Positions 5,019 to 10,910 of a DNA stretch of 10,910 nucleotides are shown one piece after another. Source of the stretch: an uncultured Flavobacterium sp. GTDB lineage: Bacteria; Bacteroidota; Bacteroidia; Flavobacteriales; Flavobacteriaceae. Both the position numbers and the translations under genes were made by a program. The notes under the pieces were generated by a model that worked only from the letters and a program-made list of their open reading frames with translations, was not told the origin of the DNA and searched no databases. The DNA is taken from assembly GCA_946479395.1 (NCBI GenBank), contig CAMLFV010000088.1:1-10910 (forward strand). The letters run 5' to 3'. Every line of letters starts with the position of its first letter. The stretch's first letter is position 1.

Positions 5019-5921
5019 TTTACAAAAAAATTATTACCAGTTTTGCTATTTGGAATAGCATCATTAGGTTTTGTTGGATGTTCTAGTTCTGATGATAGTG
5101 AACCACAAAACACAGAAGTTGACTTTACAAAAGGAGATTTCAAACAAAAAGTATTAGTTGAAGATATTACATCTGTTAGTTGTATGTGGTGCCCATTAGG
5201 TACTATTGCAATTGATGGTATAGAAAAGTCTGAATACAAAGACAGGGTTATTGGTGTTGGTGTGCACGGAGATTTTAATCCAAGCAGTCTAAAAGATCCT
5301 TATGTACTTCCAGGATTGAACAAACTTACATCTGCTCTAAAAATGAGTGGTTGGCCTCATTTAAGTTTCGATAGAAATACTGCAATGAAAGGCACAGCAT
5401 TTCAAAGTTTTTTAACACAAACAGCCGCTGGTGTTTATGAATTTACGCCTTCAAAATTTGAGACTTTTCAAAAGAATAATAAACTTTTAAATGAAGGATC
5501 GCCAATTGGTATTAAAATAGAATCTAACTTAGCTGCTACAAGTGGTAAAGTTGATGTTAGTTTAAAATTTAGCCAAAATATTAGCCAAGAACTAAAATAT
5601 GTTGTTTATATACTTGAAGACGGCTTGGTATTTGCACAAGCAAATGCTACGGCTATGTATGGTAACAATACAGGTAACCCTGCATGGGCTGAGAATTTTG
5701 TTCACGATCATGTGGTACGCGCAACTAACAACTTTTTAGGAGAAACTATTGCAGCAGGGCAAACAACTGCAAACGAATTTAAAGCAACTGCAAATTTGAC
5801 ATATAAAACTGAAGATCTTTCTAAAGTTAGTGTAGTTGTTGCAGTTTTAGATAAAGATGGTAATGTAGTAAATGCACAAAAAGCAAAAGCGAATACTACA
5901 CAAGATTACCAAATGAAATAA
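5016..5921 (+). CDS. Omp28-like lipoprotein with thioredoxin-type CMWC motif
   Basis: The 301-residue product has a lipoprotein signal peptide with Cys22 in LGFVGC, followed by SSSDDSE. A Ser/Asp-rich stretch after the lipid Cys resembles the Bacteroidota surface lipoprotein export signal, so display on the cell surface is likely. Residues about 44-145 look like a thioredoxin fold: a strand (KVLVEDIT), then Cys56-Met-Trp-Cys59-Pro at the head of a helix, and a likely cis-proline at Pro114 in GWPHLSFDR. This matches proteins annotated as Omp28-related in flavobacteria. The second half (about 160-301) is beta-rich, probably an Ig-like or carbohydrate-binding-like domain, and no catalytic motif is visible there. 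It is divergent from the tlpA-like/DUF6029 operon across 126 bp. Redox activity is inferred from CxxC plus cis-Pro. Confidence 0.85.
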   Translation: MFTKKLLPVLLFGIASLGFVGCSSSDDSEPQNTEVDFTKGDFKQKVLVEDITSVSCMWCPLGTIAIDGIEKSEYKDRVIGVGVHGDFNPSSLKDPYVLPGLNKLTSALKMSGWPHLSFDRNTAMKGTAFQSFLTQTAAGVYEFTPSKFETFQKNNKLLNEGSPIGIKIESNLAATSGKVDVSLKFSQNISQELKYVVYILEDGLVFAQANATAMYGNNTGNPAWAENFVHDHVVRATNNFLGETIAAGQTTANEFKATANLTYKTEDLSKVSVVVAVLDKDGNVVNAQKAKANTTQDYQMK

Positions 5922-5942
5922 TTTCATATATTTGTCAATATT

Positions 5943-5974
5943 AAAAAACTCAAACCTTTCGGTTTGAGTTTTTT
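5943..5974. terminator. Bidirectional intrinsic terminator
   Basis: Perfect 14-bp arms AAAAAACTCAAACC (5943-5956) and GGTTTGAGTTTTTT (5961-5974) surround a 4-nt loop (TTTC; GAAA on the other strand). T-runs occur on both sides. It ends the Omp28-like gene (stop 22 nt upstream) on the plus strand and dinB (stop 5 nt away) on the minus strand. Confidence 0.95.
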
Positions 5975-5978
5975 ATTT

Positions 5979-7061
5979 TCAAAACCTAAACTTCAATTGC
6001 ACGTATTCTGCTTTTTTTTGGTTAATATTTAAATTACTTACCTGTATACCTATTAAACGTACCGAAGTTTTTAGATTACTTTGCTGTAACAATTCTAATG
6101 AAGTATCTAACAACAAATCAAAACTACTTATGTAATAGGGCAACGTTAAGCTTTTCGTTTGTAAATTAAAATCGCTATATTTTATTTTTAAAGTAATCGT
6201 TTTTCCGGAAAGATTTCTTTTTTGCAAACGGGTTGAAACTTCTTCGCAAACATCGGTTAGCTTTTCTTTTAAAGGAATGATCGATGTGTAATTTTCTCTA
6301 AACGTTAGTTCTGCTCCGATTGATTTTGGTAATCGATTTGGAACAACAGCCGAATTACTGATACCACGAGCTAATTGATAAAAATGAACACCAGAATTTC
6401 CAAAATGCTCATTAAAAAAATCTAGTGATTTTTGACGTAAATCGGCACCGGTGAAGATGCCCAAATGATACATTTTCTCGCACGTTTTTTTTCCAACACC
6501 AAAAAAGCGTTTAATTTCCAATGAATCTAAAAACGGAATGATTTCATCGGGTTTAATTGTTTTTTGCCCGTTTGGCTTGTTATAATCGCTTGCTATTTTT
6601 GCGAGGAATTTATTTATTGAAATTCCCGCTGAGGCTGTTAATCCGGTTGTTTGAAAAATTTTTTGTCGGATTTCTTCTGCCATTAACGTAGCACTTTTTA
6701 ATCCTTTTTTATTAACGGTTACATCTAAAAAAGCTTCGTCTAACGATAAAGGTTCCACCAAATCGGTGTATTCTAAAAAAATCTGTCTTATTTGGTTTGA
6801 TACTTCTTTGTATCGACTAAAACGCGGTTTTACAAAGATTAATTCCGGACATTTTTTTATTGCCAGCTTGCCGCTCATGGCACTCCGCACACCAAATTTT
6901 CTGGCTTCGTAGCTTGCTGCCGAGATCACGCCACGTTCTTCAGATCCGCCCACGGCAAGTGGTTTGCCTCTTAATTCAGGAAAATCTAACTGTTCTACCG
7001 AAGCGTAAAACGCATCCATATCGATATGAATTATTTTGCGATGCATTTGATTTGCTTCCAT
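5979..7061 (-). CDS. dinB: DNA polymerase IV (Y-family translesion polymerase)
   Basis: Y-family polymerases copy past DNA lesions with low fidelity. Numbered from this start (360 residues), the palm/finger motif HIDMDAFYASVEQ holds metal ligand Asp14 and steric-gate Tyr19. SLDEAFLDVT holds Asp108 and Glu109. SAGISINKFLAKIASDYNKPNGQ is the usual DinB signature. A helix-hairpin-helix thumb lies at about 180-215 and the little finger at about 245-350. The tail VQLKFRF looks like a diverged QLxLF beta-clamp site. Length is normal. The frame can open with GTG at 7064, ATG at 7061 or ATG at 7046 (MHRKIIHID). The last is closest to the E. coli N-terminus (MRKIIHVDMD), so 7046 is a real alternative. 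It lies about 11 nt after the upstream membrane-protein gene, so the two are probably one operon. I see no obvious SOS box. Confidence 0.96.
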   Translation of the reverse strand: MEANQMHRKIIHIDMDAFYASVEQLDFPELRGKPLAVGGSEERGVISAASYEARKFGVRSAMSGKLAIKKCPELIFVKPRFSRYKEVSNQIRQIFLEYTDLVEPLSLDEAFLDVTVNKKGLKSATLMAEEIRQKIFQTTGLTASAGISINKFLAKIASDYNKPNGQKTIKPDEIIPFLDSLEIKRFFGVGKKTCEKMYHLGIFTGADLRQKSLDFFNEHFGNSGVHFYQLARGISNSAVVPNRLPKSIGAELTFRENYTSIIPLKEKLTDVCEEVSTRLQKRNLSGKTITLKIKYSDFNLQTKSLTLPYYISSFDLLLDTSLELLQQSNLKTSVRLIGIQVSNLNINQKKAEYVQLKFRF

Positions 7062-7072
7062 CACAAATTAAA

Positions 7073-9124
7073 TCAATTAACAACAGACTCGACTTTTCTT
7101 TTACGCGGTGGAAAAAAGAAATGTAAAGGGTGTTTTTTAAAGTGTTTCCAAACCGATTTTTGCAGAGAAAAAACTTCGATCCACGGAATATTTCGTGATC
7201 GGAATGCCAAACCTAACGACAAACCAAAACTTACGATAAAGTTCATAAATCCTACAAAAAACAAACCTAAAGCGCACCATAACCAAGTTTCTAAAGTTAG
7301 CTGAAAATCGGCACCATAAGCGCCTAACGCAATGTTTCCACTCACAAACGTAATATGGCGGATATCTAAGTTCAATCCTAAAAAAATACCAATTGAATGC
7401 GTGCTTCCCATAAAAACACCAAACCAAAAATTAGAAATAATTCCCGGCCATTTTTTTTCTAACCAACCCGCCAATTTATTAGCTTTATAAGCGCCAATAG
7501 TCGATTTTAAAAACGGATTTTCCTGTATGCGGTAATACACCTGATTGTGTTTGTTTTTATTGGATACGTTTCCTGAAATAATTCCCGATAAAAAAAGGAA
7601 AACGCCCGCAATACCTGCATGAAAAATTGCCATAGAATGTACCGGACTGGCGTCTTTTAACAGCGTATGCCATTTGGTATCGGTAATGTTTATGCCGGTA
7701 ATGCTGTCTATAATCCAAATTAAAAGCAATGCCACGCCAAAAGCCATGATAACGTTACCTACAAACGCAATGAACTGTGAACGGAACAAACGCGCAAATA
7801 ATTTAGCAAAAGAGCTGTGCTGTTCGGTTGTTGATGTTATATTTTTTCTACCTTCTTCAATTGCTTTTATAATGGTCGATGCCGTCATTGCGGGTTGTTT
7901 GGTTGCTAAGGCAAATCCGCATAAATAAATTACAATGAAACCAAAGGCGTAGTTCATACTATACAAAAAGGCAAAACCGAAATCGCTTGTATCCGCCTTT
8001 GATAACAAAACTTTAAAAATACACAAGAAACCAACTACAAGCCCCGCCCCTATTGATGCTTTAAACATTGAAAAATATTCTTTGGCGGTTTCTGTGATAT
8101 AATGCTCCCCTGTTTTGGCAGTATATTGCGTAATTTCATACGACACAACTTGCGTACTTTCTGCAATTAATTTGCTGATGTTATTTTTGTAGCAGTTGTA
8201 TTCTATTAAGTTTAAAGATAACCTTACAGTGTTTTCGATACGATCTTGAGGTTTGTTTACAACCAAAAATTCCATTAAAATTTTAATTCGCTCTAACTGT
8301 TGTCTTATCCTAAGTAAACTTTGATTAACTTTTAAGGTAATGCCAAATGTTGCACTATTTTTATAAGCGTGCTTAATTAAATCAACACATTGCTTATACA
8401 AAATAACCATTTGTTTGTAGTTTAAATCGTTTGAGTCAACAAACTGTATTTCACCTTTTCGCAAACGGTTTTCAATCTCTAAAAATTCACTTTCAAAACC
8501 TAAAAACGGACTTCCCAAGTGGTTGTATTTCGGTATCATATTTAAAATACTTGTTTCCATAGAACGCCCGCTCATTCGCTGGGTTAAAAGTCCCATGGCA
8601 TACAGTATTTCAGACAAAGCTCCGTCATCGGCTTTATCAAAACTATAAATGTCTTGAAGCTGCAAAATTTCCACCAACTCAATTAATTCGGTTAGCGGAA
8701 TTTTATTGATCCACACAAAATCGTTCTCTTTATAAAAAACCTGGTTTAAAGCGTATTCCAGCGTATCTCTTTTAGGTTGATAAGGCAGCACTTTTGCTGA
8801 AACACGTTTTCTAATTTCATACAAAAAATCCGAATCCTGTAAAATACCAGCATCAGAAACCATTGTATGAAACGATCTGCCCGACAAAATATTTTTAAGA
8901 TAATTGGCAAGAATTAGTCTGTGTTTATCAAATTCTATTAAATGATCCAGCAGTTCGCGCAAGGTAATATTGGCAACTGCTTTTGGTTTTTTTGGTCTAA
9001 AATATCTTACAAGTTCATACAAAAAATACAAGCCTTCTTGTAAAACTACTTGATCTTCTACAATGTATCTTGTAAAGATTTCGTTAATGTTTTTATAGCT
9101 AAACTGTTTTTTTATTAAACTCAT
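7073..9124 (-). CDS. Polytopic membrane protein of the 'site-specific recombinase' (COG4389-like) family
   Basis: The 683-residue product has a large helical N-terminal half (about 1-350) with no signal peptide. A membrane half follows, with about six segments near residues 357-375, 384-406, 450-472, 496-518, 561-584 and 612-641. Segments such as ATKQPAMTAS (about 407-416), HAGIAGVFLFLSGIISG (502-518) and LGLNLDIRHITFVSGNIALG (582-601) match, from memory, the family annotated 'site-specific recombinase' (Pfam SpecificRecomb). That name is not supported by structure: there is no serine- or tyrosine-recombinase catalytic set, and a six-helix membrane protein is an unlikely recombinase. The tail is basic (PPRKRK). 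The gene is followed by dinB about 11 nt downstream. The true function is unknown. It is intact, and its composition matches its neighbours. Confidence 0.8.
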   Translation of the reverse strand: MSLIKKQFSYKNINEIFTRYIVEDQVVLQEGLYFLYELVRYFRPKKPKAVANITLRELLDHLIEFDKHRLILANYLKNILSGRSFHTMVSDAGILQDSDFLYEIRKRVSAKVLPYQPKRDTLEYALNQVFYKENDFVWINKIPLTELIELVEILQLQDIYSFDKADDGALSEILYAMGLLTQRMSGRSMETSILNMIPKYNHLGSPFLGFESEFLEIENRLRKGEIQFVDSNDLNYKQMVILYKQCVDLIKHAYKNSATFGITLKVNQSLLRIRQQLERIKILMEFLVVNKPQDRIENTVRLSLNLIEYNCYKNNISKLIAESTQVVSYEITQYTAKTGEHYITETAKEYFSMFKASIGAGLVVGFLCIFKVLLSKADTSDFGFAFLYSMNYAFGFIVIYLCGFALATKQPAMTASTIIKAIEEGRKNITSTTEQHSSFAKLFARLFRSQFIAFVGNVIMAFGVALLLIWIIDSITGINITDTKWHTLLKDASPVHSMAIFHAGIAGVFLFLSGIISGNVSNKNKHNQVYYRIQENPFLKSTIGAYKANKLAGWLEKKWPGIISNFWFGVFMGSTHSIGIFLGLNLDIRHITFVSGNIALGAYGADFQLTLETWLWCALGLFFVGFMNFIVSFGLSLGLAFRSRNIPWIEVFSLQKSVWKHFKKHPLHFFFPPRKRKVESVVN

Positions 9125-9168
9125 AAACTCTTTTTTGCGATATTTGATTCTTTAAATAGAAAAAATCA

Positions 9169-9642
9169 ATGTTAGAAATTGAAAGAAAATTCAGCGTTAA
9201 AAATACTACTTTTTTAGCGAATGCTAAAGAAAGCTACAAGATAACTCAAGGATATTTAAATACCGATAAAAACCGCACGGTTCGCGTACGTATTAAGGAC
9301 AACAGGGGTTTTATAACGGTCAAAGGGATAAGTTCTACCGATGGTTTACAACGTTTTGAATGGGAAAAGGAGATTGACGTTAAAGAAGCTGAAGCACTTT
9401 TATTGCTTTGCGAAGATTTTGTGATTGATAAAACGCGTTACTTGTTTCCGTTTAACGATGTTGTTTTTGAAATTGATGTTTTTGAAGGCGCAAACAAAGG
9501 ACTTGTAATTGCCGAAGTAGAACTGCAAACTACCGATCAGCAATTTGAAAAACCTGATTGGCTAGGCGAAGAATTAACAGGTGATGAACGTTTTTACAAT
9601 GCGTATTTAAGCAATGTACCTTTTACTTCTTGGAATCGTTAA
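9169..9642 (+). CDS. CYTH-domain protein, probable triphosphatase (triphosphate tunnel enzyme)
   Basis: The 157-residue product is a single CYTH domain. It starts directly with the ExExK signature MLEIERKF (Glu3, Glu5, Lys7). The other tunnel residues follow in order: Arg39 and Arg41 (VRVRIK), Lys52 (TVKG), Glu64 and Glu66 (FEWE), Lys88 and Arg90 (DKTRY), Asp103 (EIDVF), and Glu116 and Glu118 (AEVEL). All charged positions appear intact, so it should bind a triphosphate with divalent metal. Small stand-alone bacterial members mostly hydrolyse inorganic tripolyphosphate. Class IV adenylate cyclase and thiamine-triphosphatase belong to the same superfamily and cannot be excluded. It is divergent from the membrane-protein gene across 44 bp, and its last 20 bp overlap the oncoming RlpA-like gene. 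No promoter box is clear in the 44-bp gap. Confidence 0.93.
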   Translation: MLEIERKFSVKNTTFLANAKESYKITQGYLNTDKNRTVRVRIKDNRGFITVKGISSTDGLQRFEWEKEIDVKEAEALLLLCEDFVIDKTRYLFPFNDVVFEIDVFEGANKGLVIAEVELQTTDQQFEKPDWLGEELTGDERFYNAYLSNVPFTSWNR

Positions 9643-10024
9643 TTAATTCTAACCTAACCTGAAGTTTACCTGCTTTTTTATCATGCGAAATAGCATCGAA
9701 TGCTTTTTTGCTTAAATCGATTTCCAAACCTTTTGTAAACGGTCCACGGTCGTTAATTTCTACAATTACACTTTTATCATTTTCAATATTAGTAACTTTA
9801 ACTTTGGTACCAAAACTTAGGGTTTTATGTGCTGCTGTTAGTTTATTGTTAGAGAAAATGGCACCGCTTGCTGTTTTTCTACCATTAAATTTGTTGTGGT
9901 AATAACATGCAAAAACCTCATCTTTAAATAATGAGGTTTTTGTATTTTTAGTATTACTTGCTGTTTTACAACTTGTAAAACCAAGCAATAATATAATAAT
10001 TACAATACTATCTCGCAAATTCAT
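9623..10024 (-). CDS. Small RlpA-like double-psi beta-barrel lipoprotein
   Basis: The 133-residue product has a short signal peptide ending LGFTSC (Cys19, a loose lipobox), a linker, and one RlpA-like DPBB domain (about 38-130). The conserved motifs are YYHNKFNGRKTASG, TAAHKTL with His66, and VIVEINDRGPF with Asp92. In RlpA lytic transglycosylases the equivalent His and Asp act on peptidoglycan strands lacking stem peptides, so activity is plausible. There is no SPOR domain, which fuller RlpA proteins use to find the septum. It is a duplicate of the upstream gene: the domains align throughout and share runs such as FNGRKTASG, TAAHKTL and VIVEINDRGPF. Differences are Cys40 where the sister has Ser, and Ser70 for Pro after HKTL. 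Its start lies inside the end of the upstream gene (17-bp overlap). Its 3' end overlaps the CYTH gene by 20 bp. Confidence 0.88.
   Translation of the reverse strand: MNLRDSIVIIILLLGFTSCKTASNTKNTKTSLFKDEVFACYYHNKFNGRKTASGAIFSNNKLTAAHKTLSFGTKVKVTNIENDKSVIVEINDRGPFTKGLEIDLSKKAFDAISHDKKAGKLQVRLELINDSKK
9911..9941. terminator. Terminator-like hairpin inside the small RlpA-like gene
   Basis: AAAAACCTCAT (9911-9921), a 9-nt loop, and ATGAGGTTTTT (9931-9941) form a perfect 11-bp stem. On the plus strand it is followed by TTTTT, GTA, TTTTT, so it could end CYTH transcripts 269 nt after their stop codon. On the minus strand it lies 84 nt inside the RlpA-like gene with only five T after it. It encodes the linker between lipid Cys19 and the DPBB domain, where sequence is free to vary. 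Confidence 0.5.
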
Positions 10025-10649
10025 TTAAATCTAAATCGTTTGGAACAGAAGTTACAATACTTAATTCTTCTTGAATTTCTAATTTTTTTTCTTCGTAATC
10101 GTCTGGTAAAACTTCTATTTTAACCGACAAGATTCCACGACCTTTGTGGCTAGCTAAATCCATAAAAGCGGTTTTGCTTAAATCTAATTTACGCCCTTTT
10201 ACAAATGGCCCGCGATCGTTTATTTCTACAATTACTTCGCGATCGTTTCTTAAATTGGTAACGCGCACTTTGGTTCCAAAAGGTAAAGTTTTATGTGCTG
10301 CTGTGTATTTTTTATTGCTAAAAACTTCACCGCTTGCTGTTTTTCTTCCGTTGAATTTATCGTGATAATACGAAGCTTTTGTTTCTTCGTGAACTGTTTC
10401 AACTTCGTTTTCTAAAGATTCCAGTTCGGCATTTAATTTAACTAATTCGCTTTTTAAATCTGCTTCTTTTTCGTTTATTTTAGAAGAATCTTTCCCCAAA
10501 TTATTAGCTGTTGTTTCTACATACGCTAATTCTTTCCCTACAACTGTTACATTGTTATCCGTCTCATTGTTTTTTGTTATAACACTGAACCCTGGTACTA
10601 CAGTAAGTGTTATTAATCCTGCTAAAATTAATGAAAAATGCTTCTTCAT
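10008..10649 (-). CDS. RlpA-like septal/cell-wall protein with coiled-coil linker
   Basis: The 213-residue product has a Sec signal peptide (about residues 1-22), a low-complexity linker, a predicted coiled coil (about 55-90, rich in Glu/Lys/Leu) and an RlpA-like DPBB domain (about 91-185). The key motifs are ASYYHDKFNGRKTASG, TAAHKTLPFG with His119, and VIVEINDRGPF with Asp145, the residue pair linked to lytic transglycosylase activity in RlpA. It has no SPOR domain and no lipobox, so it is probably periplasmic. The coiled coil may take over partner binding. An acidic tail (about 186-213) follows the domain. It is the first gene of the RlpA-like pair. Its last 17 bp contain the ATG of the second gene in another frame (stop TAG at 10008-10010, start at 10024-10022). 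No TAnnTTTG box is visible in the 83 bp upstream. Confidence 0.88.
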   Translation of the reverse strand: MKKHFSLILAGLITLTVVPGFSVITKNNETDNNVTVVGKELAYVETTANNLGKDSSKINEKEADLKSELVKLNAELESLENEVETVHEETKASYYHDKFNGRKTASGEVFSNKKYTAAHKTLPFGTKVRVTNLRNDREVIVEINDRGPFVKGRKLDLSKTAFMDLASHKGRGILSVKIEVLPDDYEEKKLEIQEELSIVTSVPNDLDLNEFAR

Positions 10650-10732
10650 AAATTGTAATTTAATTAAACTTCTTTTTTTCTTGTAAAGACAAGAGCATTC
10701 TTTTTCCTTTTTACGGAATTAAGAATCGAATT

Positions 10733-10910
10733 TTATAACCAAGCGCTCCAAGGAATTCTTGATAAAATCAAAATAGTTCCTAAAGCAAACATAATTCCAA
10801 TTGATTTGAATTTTGCTTTGCTTGTAGTCATTTTTTTGTGGCGTGACCAACCAATTGTAATTAACACTACTGCAATAATATTAATTAGCGGGTGTTCTAA
10901 AGCATACAAT
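10733..10910 (-). CDS. Small integral membrane protein, C-terminal fragment
   Basis: An open frame enters from the right edge and stops at 10733-10735, giving 58 residues that begin LYALEHPLIN and end RIPWSAWL. It shows two hydrophobic segments (about residues 8-20 and 36-50) separated by a basic loop (WSRHKKMTTSKAKFK), so the loop is probably cytoplasmic. The pattern EHP, then ITIGxSxxKK, then a final helix ending in IPW, resembles a small flavobacterial membrane family that I recall being labelled 'cytochrome B'. The label is weak, although the His in EHP could be a ligand. The N-terminus lies outside the window. No convincing terminator follows before the RlpA-like gene, so read-through is possible. 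Confidence 0.6.
   Translation of the reverse strand, partial: LYALEHPLINIIAVVLITIGWSRHKKMTTSKAKFKSIGIMFALGTILILSRIPWSAWL

Noticed and set aside
5003..5239. Minus-strand open frame opposite the Omp28-like start
   Set aside because: It overlaps the signal peptide and CMWC region of a well-supported gene and lacks a domain, a promoter or a sensible partner.
6860..7304. Plus-strand open frames at 6860-7126 and 7026-7304
   Set aside because: They lie antisense to dinB and the membrane-protein gene, both of which have strong family signatures. Their products show no recognisable domain.
7137..7928. Open frames at 7137-7427 (minus) and 7674-7928 (plus)
   Set aside because: Both are alternative-frame shadows of the large membrane-protein gene, with compositions typical of such shadows and no support of their own.
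7073..9124. Mobile element implied by the 'site-specific recombinase' label
   Set aside because: There are no inverted ends, target duplications, att-like repeats or catalytic motifs. The gene is intact with housekeeping neighbours.
9139..9146. GATATTTG as a -7 box for the CYTH gene
   Set aside because: One mismatch to TAnnTTTG and no TTG at the right distance upstream. Chance is likely in AT-rich DNA.
9708..10365. Plus-strand open frames at 9708-9902 and 10144-10365
   Set aside because: They are antisense to the same part of the two RlpA-like genes and resemble each other only because those genes are duplicates.
10370..10390. ACGAAG / CTTCGT hairpin in the long RlpA-like gene at the position matching the terminator-like stem of the short copy
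   Set aside because: The stem is 6 bp, with no T-run and no sequence relation to the other hairpin. It is probably a coincidence.
10681..10710. Hairpin CTTGT / ACAAG as terminator of the right-edge gene
   Set aside because: The stem is only 5 bp, and the minus-strand side is followed by A residues, not T.

Overview
The window looks like chromosomal DNA from a flavobacterium (Bacteroidota, family Flavobacteriaceae, close to Flavobacterium). The evidence is AT-rich DNA, a six-domain ribosomal protein S1 of flavobacterial type, TAnnTTTG-type -7 promoter boxes, surface-lipoprotein style signals (Cys followed by Ser and Asp), an Omp28-like lipoprotein, and intergenic repeats of a kind I recall from flavobacterial genomes. 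No phage, transposase, CRISPR array, tRNA or rRNA gene is visible.

Layout. Positions 1-779 hold no recognisable gene. They contain a leftward promoter with a perfect palindrome over its -33 element, then a dense mosaic of short repeats: two copies of a two-hairpin element, two ACCAC-type repeats, 14-bp and 7-bp tandem repeats, and an 80-bp dispersed-type element. They end in the rpsA terminator. rpsA (780-2546, minus) follows, with its own promoter box and a leader of about 115 nt. Next is an envelope module. A leftward two-gene operon encodes a secreted TlpA-like thioredoxin (4398-4889) and a predicted outer-membrane beta-barrel of the DUF6029 type (2745-4394). A divergent gene encodes an Omp28-like lipoprotein with a CMWC thioredoxin-type motif (5016-5921). 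A perfect bidirectional terminator separates it from a leftward pair: a large polytopic membrane protein of the family misleadingly named 'site-specific recombinase' (7073-9124), then dinB, DNA polymerase IV (5979-7061). A CYTH / triphosphate-tunnel enzyme (9169-9642, plus) converges on, and overlaps, a tandem pair of RlpA-like double-psi beta-barrel proteins (9623-10024 and 10008-10649, minus). The right edge holds the C-terminus of a small membrane protein (10733-10910, minus).

How the genes may work together. The central three genes are the most suggestive set. Two secreted proteins carry CxxC redox motifs, and the third, a 549-residue barrel, has exactly two cysteines, placed close together at its C-terminus. 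I infer an extracytoplasmic thiol-disulfide module acting on the barrel; this is not shown by the sequence. The two RlpA-like genes are a local duplication with a 17-bp coding overlap, so translational coupling is likely. One copy has become a small lipoprotein, and a terminator-like hairpin lies inside its coding sequence. The other genes (rpsA, dinB, CYTH) look like ordinary housekeeping or repair functions.
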